Below, in pieces: positions 9,312 through 18,670 of a stretch of DNA of 40,174 nucleotides; position 1 is the stretch's first letter; each line of letters opens with the position of its first letter. The notes beneath the pieces were generated by a model. The model did not search any database, was not told the origin of the DNA, and was given only the letters and a program-made list of their open reading frames with translations. The position numbers were made by a program, and so were the translations under genes. Location of the stretch: NCBI GenBank assembly GCA_015233375.1, contig JADFXW010000004.1, positions 1,976-42,149 on the forward strand. The letters run 5' to 3'. This DNA is from Candidatus Omnitrophota bacterium. Lineage in GTDB: Bacteria; Omnitrophota; Gorgyraeia; Zapsychrales; Fredricksoniimonadaceae.

Positions 9312-10108
9312 CACCTTATAAAATTTCTATTGTTACCGCATCGTTTAACCAAGGCCTGTTTATCGCTGAGGCTATCGAGAGTGTGCTTGCCCAGGGTTAT
9401 CCTCAATTTGAACACATCATCGTGGATAATTGTTCAACGGACCAAACCTCTGAGGTTTTAAAGCGCTATGGGCATCTGAAGGTCATCTGTGAGAAAGACA
9501 AGGGCCAGAGCGATGCTCTTAATAAAGGGTTTAAAGCGGCAACGGGCAATATTATTGGTTGGCTTAATGCGGATGACAAATATTTGCCAGGATGTTTTAA
9601 GGCGGTCATTGAGGCCATGGATAAAGAGCCCTCGTGTGATGTTTTGTATGGAGACTATAGGTTTGTGGATGTGAAGGGAAATCTGATTCGTGTTCGCAAA
9701 GAGCTAGGATTCGATTTATTTATGTTGAAATACCTGCATGTGCTTTATATCCCGACGACAGCCACCTTTTTTAATAGGAAGGTTTTTGATGAAAAGAACT
9801 TCCTTGATATTAATTATCACTACGCCATGGATTATGAATTTTTTGTGCGCCTGGCAGGGCAGGGGTACACATTCGGGCATATCCCGCGGGTGATGGCGGA
9901 TTTCCGCTGGCACGAACAGGCTAAAAGCCAGCAGCGGCATAAATCAAAGGCAGAGATGGAAAAGGCGCTTATTGTGCAGGATAAATTTTTGCAAGGGCTA
10001 AAGCCTCCTTTAAGAAGCCTGGTCCGTGATCTGTTATGTGCCATCGCACGCCTAAAGAGGTATACCCTGAAATTTTTGTCAGGAGCGTATTTTGTGAGGA
10101 GTTCTTGA
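9299..10108 (+). CDS. Glycosyltransferase family 2
   Basis: ISIVTASFNQGLFIAEAIESVLAQGYPQFEHIIVDNCSTDQT...GWLNADDKYLPG; start may be GTG 9299 or ATG 9308. Confidence 0.92.
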   Translation: MLEMTPYKISIVTASFNQGLFIAEAIESVLAQGYPQFEHIIVDNCSTDQTSEVLKRYGHLKVICEKDKGQSDALNKGFKAATGNIIGWLNADDKYLPGCFKAVIEAMDKEPSCDVLYGDYRFVDVKGNLIRVRKELGFDLFMLKYLHVLYIPTTATFFNRKVFDEKNFLDINYHYAMDYEFFVRLAGQGYTFGHIPRVMADFRWHEQAKSQQRHKSKAEMEKALIVQDKFLQGLKPPLRSLVRDLLCAIARLKRYTLKFLSGAYFVRSS

Positions 10109-10173
10109 TTAACATCCCAGCAGCAGGAATATGTGATTAACAAAATTAAGAAACGCCTTAATAAGAGGGAACA

Positions 10174-10416
10174 ATGAAAACAGAAATCATATTGAAGCTC
10201 AACAAGTCATTTGAGGGTTCTGCGTATACCAAAGATGGCATGGAATATTGGATGGCCCGAGATTTGCAGAAACTATTGGATTACGATGAATGGAGAAATT
10301 TTGTAAAAGTTATTGAAAAGGCAAAAACTGCCTGTCTAAATTCAAAACAAAGCATATTTGATCATTTTGTTGACGTCAACAAGACGATCCCTATGCCTAA
10401 AGGGGATGAGTTTTAA
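10174..10416 (+). pseudogene. Truncated DinD-like (DNA damage-inducible protein D / BRO-N-like) N-terminal fragment
   Basis: 80 aa: EYWMARDLQKLLDYDEWRNFVKVIEKAKTACLNSKQSIFDHFVDVNK resembles the DinD N-terminus (EYW.AR.L...L.Y..WR.F..VI..A..AC); ends far short of full-length family members. Confidence 0.6.
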
Positions 10417-10484
10417 CTGAGAATTGTTTTTTAGCCGCCTCTTTCTGTTCAAAGATTTAAGAATATCTGCTATAATCAAAATAT

Positions 10485-10976
10485 ATGATTATTTATGAAG
10501 ACATTTTGCGGGCTTTTCAAGAGAATAAAGTCAAATATGTGTTAGTGGGCGGCTTGGCGGTGAATTTACAAGGAGCTTTTCGAAGCACCGCAGATTTAGA
10601 CCTTCTTGTTGAGATGTCGGATGCGAATTTGGCAAAAATTGTAAAAATATTGAAACGGAAGAAATACTTTGTCAAACAACCCATTGATCCAATGAAGATC
10701 TCCGATGCAACTACGCGTAAAGACTGGATAGAAAATAAGAATATGAAAGCATTTTGTTTTTTTAAGGAAAACGGCCAACAAGTAGATCTTATCATTGATT
10801 CTCCCGTCAAATTTGTTGAAGCAAACAAAGAAGCGGATATCCAGAATGTGGATGGCCTGCGGTTGCCGGTTGTATCCATTAGACATCTTATAAAAATGAA
10901 AGAAAAAACTGGCAGGGAAAAAGATAAGTTAGATGTCTATGAATTAAAAAGAATCAAGAAATTGAAAGGTGTTTGA
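10485..10976 (+). CDS. Nucleotidyltransferase-fold protein (MNT/AbiEii-like)
   Basis: KYVLVGGLAVNLQGAFRSTADLDLLVEMS (GG...A....R.T.DxDxxV) plus a later acidic position in VDLIIDSP. Confidence 0.75.
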   Translation: MIIYEDILRAFQENKVKYVLVGGLAVNLQGAFRSTADLDLLVEMSDANLAKIVKILKRKKYFVKQPIDPMKISDATTRKDWIENKNMKAFCFFKENGQQVDLIIDSPVKFVEANKEADIQNVDGLRLPVVSIRHLIKMKEKTGREKDKLDVYELKRIKKLKGV

Positions 10977-11161
10977 TGATCAATTTTGGATGGGAAAGTC
11001 AGACAGAGCGTTTAAAACGGCATATGAGCATCCCTCCCAAACGGAAACTGGAACTCCTCAATGAAATTAATCGTTTTACCAGGAAATATGCTTTTAAAGA
11101 ATTTCCCAACTTAAACAATCGTAAAAAGAAATCCACAGCAAAAAAGGCACTTTCAAAATAA
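10973..11161 (+). CDS. Small basic protein translationally coupled to the nucleotidyltransferase
   Basis: 62 aa, ATG overlaps the upstream stop (ATGATG/TGA); Lys-rich C-terminus; no family recognised. Confidence 0.5.
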   Translation: MMINFGWESQTERLKRHMSIPPKRKLELLNEINRFTRKYAFKEFPNLNNRKKKSTAKKALSK

Positions 11162-11173
11162 AAGTTTTTTCTT

Positions 11174-12247
11174 TTATCCTCCTGTAAATGAGAGATAAAA
11201 TTCTAGTGGCACTTGTTGGTAAGAATAAAATTTTTTAAAAATACTTTTTGCAAAAATAGAAGAACTTCCTTGGTAGGCGCTGCATTTTTTACATAAATCA
11301 ATAAGGTGTCCTTGTTTAAAGGTAGCTAATAAATTTCTTCGTTGTAGTCCTTCCCAGCACGCCTGAAGAGATTCGTGTTTTGCATTTCCAATTATTAAAC
11401 AATCTCCATTCATGTTAACGCACCCACAGCCGGTTATTAGACCATTGGACATTACGGTGATTAAGCCCAGGGGCATGACACAAGGATCGCTTTTTATCCA
11501 TGAATCAGCTTCGATAATAACTAATTTTTTATTCGGATCATTTTTAACCATTCCTCCGTAGTTCATGTAAACGGACATGTCTGACAGGATCAGGCCTTGT
11601 TGTTTAAATATTTCCAGTTCTTTAGAATAAGTTTTTTTAAAAAGAGGGTCATTGGTCCTGAATGTTAAATAAATAATCACATCATCATGGATCGATTCTT
11701 TTATTTTAAGGAGTCTCTCAATGGAGGCCAATACGTTGTCCAGTTGATCGACACCGTATAAATCTTTGTACCCTGCAGGGTCTAAGCCGCCAACGCTTAA
11801 TTGGACTAAAAAAGTGTTCTTGAGGATGAATTTTAATTCCTCATCCGAATATTTTCCAAAGGCTATTCCATTGGTTGTGAAACTGATTTGGTTGATATTC
11901 TGATAGCGGGACAAGACTTCGAAACGCTTAATGAGCAAGGGATCTAGTAAAGGGTCTCCTCCGATCGGGGTTAAACTGACAGCGCCTCCACCCATCTGAG
12001 AATATTCACCAATCACTTTCTCGAAAATTTCCAAGGCCAGGACTTGAGGCGGGCGTTTCATCATGGGGTAACTGCAAAAGATGCACCGAGAATTGCAGGC
12101 ATTAATAGTTTCCACTTGAAGCCAGAGGGGCCTGTGTTGGGCCATTTTTAACATCCGTCGGACTTGAAACACATGAAGGATTATGTTGAGGAGATTTAAC
12201 CATTTTTTTATCATAACCTTTAACAGTGATAAGTATTTCTTCATCAT
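11174..12247 (-). CDS. Radical SAM protein with C-terminal SPASM-like Cys motifs
   Basis: ETINACNSRCIFCSYPMM (CxxxCxxC), C-terminal GCGCVNMNGDC...CKKCSAYQG. Confidence 0.88.
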   Translation of the reverse strand: MMKKYLSLLKVMIKKWLNLLNIILHVFQVRRMLKMAQHRPLWLQVETINACNSRCIFCSYPMMKRPPQVLALEIFEKVIGEYSQMGGGAVSLTPIGGDPLLDPLLIKRFEVLSRYQNINQISFTTNGIAFGKYSDEELKFILKNTFLVQLSVGGLDPAGYKDLYGVDQLDNVLASIERLLKIKESIHDDVIIYLTFRTNDPLFKKTYSKELEIFKQQGLILSDMSVYMNYGGMVKNDPNKKLVIIEADSWIKSDPCVMPLGLITVMSNGLITGCGCVNMNGDCLIIGNAKHESLQACWEGLQRRNLLATFKQGHLIDLCKKCSAYQGSSSIFAKSIFKKFYSYQQVPLEFYLSFTGG

Positions 12248-12328
12248 TTGCCCTTTCCGTTGTTATCCGGCATTTCAATGTTATAACATAGCATATTAAA
12301 ACACCATTGTTGATTTAAAATTACCATT

Positions 12329-12356
12329 TTGACAACTATAATGAAAGGTGTATATT
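12329..12356 (+). promoter_or_regulatory. Sigma70-type promoter TTGACA-N16-TATATT
   Basis: TTGACA at 12329-12334, TATATT at 12351-12356; lies just before the large inverted repeat and upstream of the 12597 ORF. Confidence 0.65.
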
Positions 12357-12382
12357 CCTTAAAAAGGAATATGTTAACGTGA

Positions 12383-12555
12383 GTTCGATATAAGGCTTGG
12401 AAGTTATTTTTTCAACTACGCGTTGCCTTTTTCCGCCAATCTTTTCTAATATTTCAGAAAGACAACGCCCTTCGGGCTGTCTTTTAAGAATCGGTGATGA
12501 AGATTGGCGGGGCAACAGTAGTTTTTAAAAACAACTTCCAAGCCTTATATCGAAC
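12383..12555. repeat. Large imperfect inverted repeat (outer arms ~55-60 bp) with internal hairpins
   Basis: GTTCGATATAAGGCTTGGAAGTT... pairs with ...AACTTCCAAGCCTTATATCGAAC; inner continuation CGTTGCC..CCGCCAATCTT / AAGATTGGCGGGGCAAC; internal AGACAACGCCCTTCGGGCTGTCTTTT hairpin. Confidence 0.9.
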
Positions 12556-12596
12556 TGGCGGTATGTAAAGGGCCCTAAAGAACAATCAGCAATGGG

Positions 12597-14342
12597 ATGA
12601 AGGTATTGATGTCCAAGGACGTCTATAAGATATTAATCATGGAACTATGGGGTTTAGGGGATGTGGTCATGATGAGCGCTGTCCTTAAACCCTTGAGGCT
12701 GGCTTTTCCTAAGGCTAAAATTGTCGTCTTATGCCAGGAGCATGGACAGCAAATTCTTCAAGAAAATAAAGAGATCTCCTCCTTTGTCACGTTCAAATTC
12801 CCATGGACCCTTTTTAAGGCCAAATATCATTTATGGCAATGGGATTGGCCAGGACTCTTGGGGGGCATTCAGGAATTACGCCGGGAAAGATTCGATCTTG
12901 TTTTAGATGGCAGGGGAGATCTCCGAAATGATTTTTTGGCATGGCTTATAGCACCCTCTCAATATGTGAGCGCTTCGAAAAAACGCCTTGAACATCGTGT
13001 GGATTGCTGGAAAGGCGTGCTTGAACAGATAGGTGTTTCTAGAGAGGCAATTTGTCCTGAAATTGGGATTTCTGGGGCAGAACAATCTGAGGCCAGGCAA
13101 TTTATTGAACAACAATTTCCTTCAAGGCCTGGCCAATTAATTGGGATTTATCCTGGCGCTTCCCAGCCCTTTAAGCGCTGGCCTTTGGAAAGATTTAAGG
13201 GATTGGCCCAAAGATTTCTTGAGGATGGTCAAACAGGCGTTATTGTAGTCGCGGATCCAGACGGTTTTGGACAAGAGTTAGGCCAGGATTTAAAGGTGCC
13301 GGTATTTAAGGGAAATATCAGACAAGTGATTGGTTTGCTTGGCCAGCTTAATAGGTTGGTCTCTAATGATACAGGCCTGATGCATATGGCGGCGGCCCTC
13401 CATGTTCCTGTAACAGCTGTTTTTGGTCCGGGTGACCCTGATATTTTTGGGCCCAGGGGCTTATCAGATATTGTGATAAAACCTTGTCCTGGGCGTCCTT
13501 GTTTTGTTGGTTGTAAGAAAAAGTCGGTGGATTGCCTTTTGGATATTTCTGTGGAAGATGTTTGGCAGTCGGTCAGAGGGCAAATGAGCCTTAAAACCAT
13601 TTCACTGTTGGGAGCCCCTGTAAGCCGTGTCACGGTGAGGCTTGCCGTGCAACAGATAGGCACCTGGGTCAAGCAAAAAGAACGTCACTATGTTTGTGTG
13701 GCCCCTGTTTCAACCTTGGTTGAAGCCAAAAGAAATCCTAAATATAAGGAAGTATTAGAGGGTGCCGGCATGGTCACGCCTGATGGCATGCCTGTTGTTT
13801 GGCTGGCCAAGTCAAAAGGTTGTCAAGATATAGAACGCACCTATGGTCCGGATTTGATGCGTTGTGTCTGCCAGCATGGCCAGGAAAGGGGTTTAAAACA
13901 TTTTTTTTATGGAGGAACGGAAGATAGTTTGCGGCAATTAGAACAAAGGTTGCTTGTGGCGTATCCACGTCTTATTATTTCAGGAAGGTATGCTCCTCCT
14001 ATGAGGCAAGGTCTTTGGCAGGAAGATAAAGCCGTCATTGATACAATAAACGCTTCTGGTGCAGATATCATTTGGGTAGGGCTAGGAAGCCCTAAACAGG
14101 ATTTCTGGATGCAGGCGCATAGGCCTTTGCTGCAAGCCCCGGTTATCATCGGCGCAGGTGCTGCCTTTGATTTTTGTTCAGGCCTGAAGCCTCAAGCTCC
14201 TCGGTGGATGCAAAGAAGCGGCTTGGAGTGGTTTTTCAGGTTTTGTTGTGAACCCAAAAGGTTATGGAAAAGGTATTTAATTGGGAATAGTTTGTTTATA
14301 ATGTATGTCGTTAAGGATATGTTTAAAAAGGCAAGTACTTAG
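12597..14342 (+). CDS. Fusion glycosyltransferase: GT9 (heptosyltransferase-like) N-term + GT26 WecG/TagA/CpsF C-term
   Basis: N-term IYPGASQPFKRWPLERFKGLA, SNDTGLMHMAAALHVPVTAVFGPGDP; C-term APVSTLVEAKRNPKYKEVLEGAGMVTPDGMPVVW, WVGLGSPKQDFWM, IGAGAAFDF. Confidence 0.9.
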   Translation: MKVLMSKDVYKILIMELWGLGDVVMMSAVLKPLRLAFPKAKIVVLCQEHGQQILQENKEISSFVTFKFPWTLFKAKYHLWQWDWPGLLGGIQELRRERFDLVLDGRGDLRNDFLAWLIAPSQYVSASKKRLEHRVDCWKGVLEQIGVSREAICPEIGISGAEQSEARQFIEQQFPSRPGQLIGIYPGASQPFKRWPLERFKGLAQRFLEDGQTGVIVVADPDGFGQELGQDLKVPVFKGNIRQVIGLLGQLNRLVSNDTGLMHMAAALHVPVTAVFGPGDPDIFGPRGLSDIVIKPCPGRPCFVGCKKKSVDCLLDISVEDVWQSVRGQMSLKTISLLGAPVSRVTVRLAVQQIGTWVKQKERHYVCVAPVSTLVEAKRNPKYKEVLEGAGMVTPDGMPVVWLAKSKGCQDIERTYGPDLMRCVCQHGQERGLKHFFYGGTEDSLRQLEQRLLVAYPRLIISGRYAPPMRQGLWQEDKAVIDTINASGADIIWVGLGSPKQDFWMQAHRPLLQAPVIIGAGAAFDFCSGLKPQAPRWMQRSGLEWFFRFCCEPKRLWKRYLIGNSLFIMYVVKDMFKKAST

Positions 14343-14368
14343 GTCATTCCCGCGAAAGCGGGAATCCA
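14343..14368. repeat. dRS3-like short inverted repeat (ATTCCCGCGAAAGCGGGAAT)
   Basis: GTCATTCCCGCGAAAGCGGGAATCCA directly after the stop of the upstream gene. Confidence 0.75.
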
Positions 14369-14383
14369 TAAAAAGACTGACTG

Positions 14384-15802
14384 ATGAAATCCCGTTTACA
14401 ATCCATTTTTATTGTTTGCGCCTATGCGGCCATTGACGTGGCTTTGATAACCTTGGCCTTTTATTGGACCTTGTGTTTAAGGGTCCAAACAGTGCACTTC
14501 AGTGTTTCTTTGCCATCCTTTTATTCGGAGCATGATCCTTTTCGTCAGCTGTTTATGGTCTGGACATTGCTGATTGTATTTTCTCATCATGCGCATGGCC
14601 TGTATCATACCCGTCGGGAAAAGGCAGGCGGGAGGCCTGAATGGGTGGAGGTTGCAAAATCCACTATTATTTCAACGCTGGGTATTATCGTTTTAGCCTT
14701 TTTATTAAAGATACAGGATTTCCCGCGCAGCGTGATGGTCCTTGATGCGCTGGTGATCACGGTTTTTTGTTTTTCTTGGCGATTATTAAAGAATGTTTTT
14801 GTGAATTACCTGGTTTCAAAAGGGTACAATAACTTTAATGCGCTTATCATAGGGGCAGGCCCAACAGGCCTCCTTTTAGCCCAAGAGATAAGTCTTCAGG
14901 GGGCCTTAGGTTTTAAGATTAAAGGATTTTTGGATGATGAGAAAAAAGGCCTTGTGGAAGAATGGCCGGTTTTAGGAAAACTGGATGCTCTGCCTCATGT
15001 CATTCAACGTGAATTCATCCATAAAATTTTTATCACCAGTTATACTGATGACAAGTCTTTCTTGAAGATATTGGAGACTGCTAAGGAAGAAGGGATAGCG
15101 GTCAGGGTCGTGCCGCAAGGCTACCAATACATGACCAGTGATTTTATTAAATTAAACATCGGTCCTATCCCTGTTTTGGAGTATTCTGATACGAATGAAT
15201 ATTATCGTCGACGGATGAAGATGGTCCTTGATTTGATATTGTCCTGTTTACTGATGCTTGTCTTATTGCCGGTTTTGATACTGGTGGCTATCTTCATTAA
15301 AATAGACAGCCCAGGCCCGGTCTTTTACCGTTCAAGACGTTATGGCCGTTATGGCCGTGTTTTTGATATGTACAAGTTCCGCAGTATGGTCAGTAATGCG
15401 GATGGTCTGTTGCATAAGCTTAAAGACAAGAATGAGGTTGATGGCCCTATTTTTAAGATAAAAAAAGACCCCAGAATAACGAGGGTTGGTGTTTTCTTGC
15501 GTCGATTTAGTTTGGATGAATTGCCCCAGATTTTAAATGTACTGAAAGGGGACATGAGTTTGGTGGGGCCTCGCCCTTTTCCGACAAACCAATTAGAGAA
15601 AGAAGATTTACGGCAGCTAAAGCGTTTGGGGATAAGGCCTGGCATTACCGGGCTTTGGCAGATAATGGGTCGCAGTGATGTCTCTTTTGAGCATTTATTA
15701 CGTTGGGATATTTGGTACATAAAAAACTGGTCTTTTTGGCTGGATTTGTATATATTAATGCGAACTTTTCCTGCGGTACTTAAAGGTAAGGGGGCGTATT
15801 GA
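14384..15802 (+). CDS. Exopolysaccharide polyprenyl glycosylphosphotransferase (undecaprenyl-phosphate sugar phosphotransferase)
   Basis: Several N-term TM segments, CoA-binding-like LIIGAGPTGLLLAQEI, C-term KIDSPGPVFYRSRRYGRYGRVFDMYKFRSMV...FLRRFSLDELPQILNVLKGDMSLVGPRP. Confidence 0.95.
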   Translation: MKSRLQSIFIVCAYAAIDVALITLAFYWTLCLRVQTVHFSVSLPSFYSEHDPFRQLFMVWTLLIVFSHHAHGLYHTRREKAGGRPEWVEVAKSTIISTLGIIVLAFLLKIQDFPRSVMVLDALVITVFCFSWRLLKNVFVNYLVSKGYNNFNALIIGAGPTGLLLAQEISLQGALGFKIKGFLDDEKKGLVEEWPVLGKLDALPHVIQREFIHKIFITSYTDDKSFLKILETAKEEGIAVRVVPQGYQYMTSDFIKLNIGPIPVLEYSDTNEYYRRRMKMVLDLILSCLLMLVLLPVLILVAIFIKIDSPGPVFYRSRRYGRYGRVFDMYKFRSMVSNADGLLHKLKDKNEVDGPIFKIKKDPRITRVGVFLRRFSLDELPQILNVLKGDMSLVGPRPFPTNQLEKEDLRQLKRLGIRPGITGLWQIMGRSDVSFEHLLRWDIWYIKNWSFWLDLYILMRTFPAVLKGKGAY

Positions 15803-15807
15803 TAAAA

Positions 15808-15840
15808 GATTGCGTCACACCTTCGGGATCGCAATGACAC
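15808..15840. repeat. Short intergenic inverted repeat (ATTGCGTCACACC-TTCGGGATCGCAAT)
   Basis: GATTGCGTCACACCTTCGGGATCGCAATGACAC; ends are inverted complements (ATTGCG/CGCAAT). Confidence 0.5.
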
Positions 15841-15904
15841 TCGTCGGAACACTTCCGAAAGCTGAACTGTTACTAACTGTGTAAGTGGTAGGGAGGAAGA
15901 TAAA

Positions 15905-16912
15905 TTGAAAAAAGCATTGATAACAGGCATCACAGGCCAAGATGGATCTTATTTAGCTGAGTTTCTGATTAAAAAAGGGTATACAGTTTACGGTATTATT
16001 AGGCGTTCGAGTAGTTTTAATACCCAGCGTGTCGACCATATTTATCAGGACCCTCATGAAAAAGCCAGGTCTTTAAATTTGGTTTATGGTGATTTGAATG
16101 ATGCCAGTTCCCTTAATGCCCTTATAAGGAGTATACGCCCGGATGAAATTTATAATTTAGGTGCCCAAAGTCATGTGAAGGTAAGCTTTGAAATACCTGA
16201 ATATACGGCTGAGGTCACGGGCCTTGGCACAACCCGCCTTTTAGAGGCCATTCGAGACAGCGGAGTCAATACCAAATTTTATCAGGCCTCCTCGTCAGAG
16301 ATGTTTGGCAAGGTCTGCCAAACCCCGCAAAGTGAGAATACCCCTTTTTATCCCCGCAGCCCTTATGGGGCGGCCAAGGTGTATGCTTATTGGATGACGG
16401 TCAATTATCGTGAAGCGTACCATATGTTTGCTTGTAATGGTATTTTATTTAACCATGAATCTCCTCGTCGTGGGGAGACCTTTGTGACCCGCAAGATAAC
16501 CATGGCCTTGGCGCGTATCAAATTAGGATTGCAGAAAAAACTTTATTTGGGCAATCTGGATGCCAAGCGTGATTGGGGCTTTGCGCTTGATTATGTAGAG
16601 GCCATGTGGCTTATGCTCCAGCAGTCCAAAGCAGATGATTATGTGATCGCCACAGGAGAAACCCATTCCGTGCGGGAATTTTTAGAAGAGGCGTTCGGGT
16701 ATGCGAAACTGGATTGGAAGAAATACGTCCAAATCGACAAGCGCTATTTAAGGCCAACGGAAGTGGATTTGCTTTTGGGGGACAGCTCAAAAGCAAGGCG
16801 TGTCCTTAAATGGAAACCAAAGGTTAATTTTCAGCAGCTTGTGCGTATGATGGTTGATAGTGATATGGATTTAGCAAAAAAGATGGTGTATGGGTTAAAG
16901 GGCAAGAGATAG
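15905..16912 (+). CDS. gmd: GDP-mannose 4,6-dehydratase
   Basis: [83 protein letters not shown] start. Confidence 0.96.
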   Translation: MKKALITGITGQDGSYLAEFLIKKGYTVYGIIRRSSSFNTQRVDHIYQDPHEKARSLNLVYGDLNDASSLNALIRSIRPDEIYNLGAQSHVKVSFEIPEYTAEVTGLGTTRLLEAIRDSGVNTKFYQASSSEMFGKVCQTPQSENTPFYPRSPYGAAKVYAYWMTVNYREAYHMFACNGILFNHESPRRGETFVTRKITMALARIKLGLQKKLYLGNLDAKRDWGFALDYVEAMWLMLQQSKADDYVIATGETHSVREFLEEAFGYAKLDWKKYVQIDKRYLRPTEVDLLLGDSSKARRVLKWKPKVNFQQLVRMMVDSDMDLAKKMVYGLKGKR

Positions 16913-16940
16913 TTTTTTTACTCTTGATATATGTGTGTGG

Positions 16941-17030
16941 GATGGACGGAGGACTATTATGTTTCCGGAACGGGATATTTTGGCCAAAAATCCCTGATTG
17001 TTCCGAAAACATAATAGTCCTCCGTCCATC
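16941..17030. repeat. 90-bp near-palindrome between gmd and fcl
   Basis: GATGGACGGAGGACTATTATGTTTCCGGAAC / GTTCCGAAAACATAATAGTCCTCCGTCCATC (one mismatch over 31 bp) with inner GGGATATTTTGGCCAAAAATCCC. Confidence 0.92.
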
Positions 17031-17033
17031 TGA

Positions 17034-18044
<1,011 letters not shown>

Positions 18045-18071
18045 AGGCAAAATTAACTCATGGAGGTGAAA

Positions 18072-18536
18072 ATGAAAAAAGGGTTTACGATTATTGAATT
18101 GATTATCGTTTTGTCAGTTTTAGTGATATTGATTGGGATCATCGTTCCTCGGATGTCTGGTATGCAGCAACAGGGTAATGTTGTCAAGGCCAAGGCTGAA
18201 CTGCAAACCCTGCAGACGGCTATGGAATCTTATTATATGAATAATGGCAATACATATCCTGGAACGCCACAGCAGTGGAATTATACGCCTTCAGAGACTT
18301 ATTTTACTCAAGCGACTCCTCAGATTGTTTCATCGGTTTTGTATGATCCGTTTAATCCGGGGAATGAATATGGCATGTATGTTAGTCAGAATGGCAAGTA
18401 TTATGCTTTTGCGTCTTATGGGCCGGGTGGGACAAGTTTTTGTACCACGGGACCAGATTTGGTTAGTAACACCGGGAGTATTGATAAGAATGGGTGTACT
18501 CATATGATTTGTGTAACCAATGGAACTGGCTGTTAA
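18072..18536 (+). CDS. Type IV pilin / pseudopilin (GspG/PilA-like)
   Basis: MKKGFTIIELIIVLSVLVILIGIIVPRM: prepilin peptidase site G|FTIIEL and hydrophobic helix. Confidence 0.92.
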   Translation: MKKGFTIIELIIVLSVLVILIGIIVPRMSGMQQQGNVVKAKAELQTLQTAMESYYMNNGNTYPGTPQQWNYTPSETYFTQATPQIVSSVLYDPFNPGNEYGMYVSQNGKYYAFASYGPGGTSFCTTGPDLVSNTGSIDKNGCTHMICVTNGTGC

Positions 18537-18572
18537 TTGACGGGGAGTAGGGTGCTAATATAAGTGGTTTAT

Positions 18573-18631
18573 TTTTAGAAAATAATGTGGCAACAACCCA
18601 TCGTTGTGTAGCCAATGTTCCAGGTTGCTAA
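18573..18631 (+). pseudogene. Relic of a second pilin 3' end
   Basis: Frame reads LENNVATTHRCVANVPGC* vs pilin end GCTHMICVTNGTGC*; nucleotide similarity extends past the stop (TTGTGTAACCAATGGAACTGGCTGTTAATTGACGGGGAGTAGG vs TTGTGTAGCCAATGTTCCAGGTTGCTAATTGAGTGGAAGCAGG). Confidence 0.6.
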
Positions 18632-18670
18632 TTGAGTGGAAGCAGGTTTTAATAGAAGAGGAATTGAATT

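Noticed and set aside
10485-11161. Classical AbiE or HEPN/MNT toxin-antitoxin system
   Set aside because: The NTase fold is supported, but the small partner lacks HEPN (RX4-6H) or AbiEi features; kept only as an uncertain pair.
12383-12555. Insertion sequence
   Set aside because: Terminal inverted repeats are present but there is no transposase ORF, and I could not identify a clear target site duplication.
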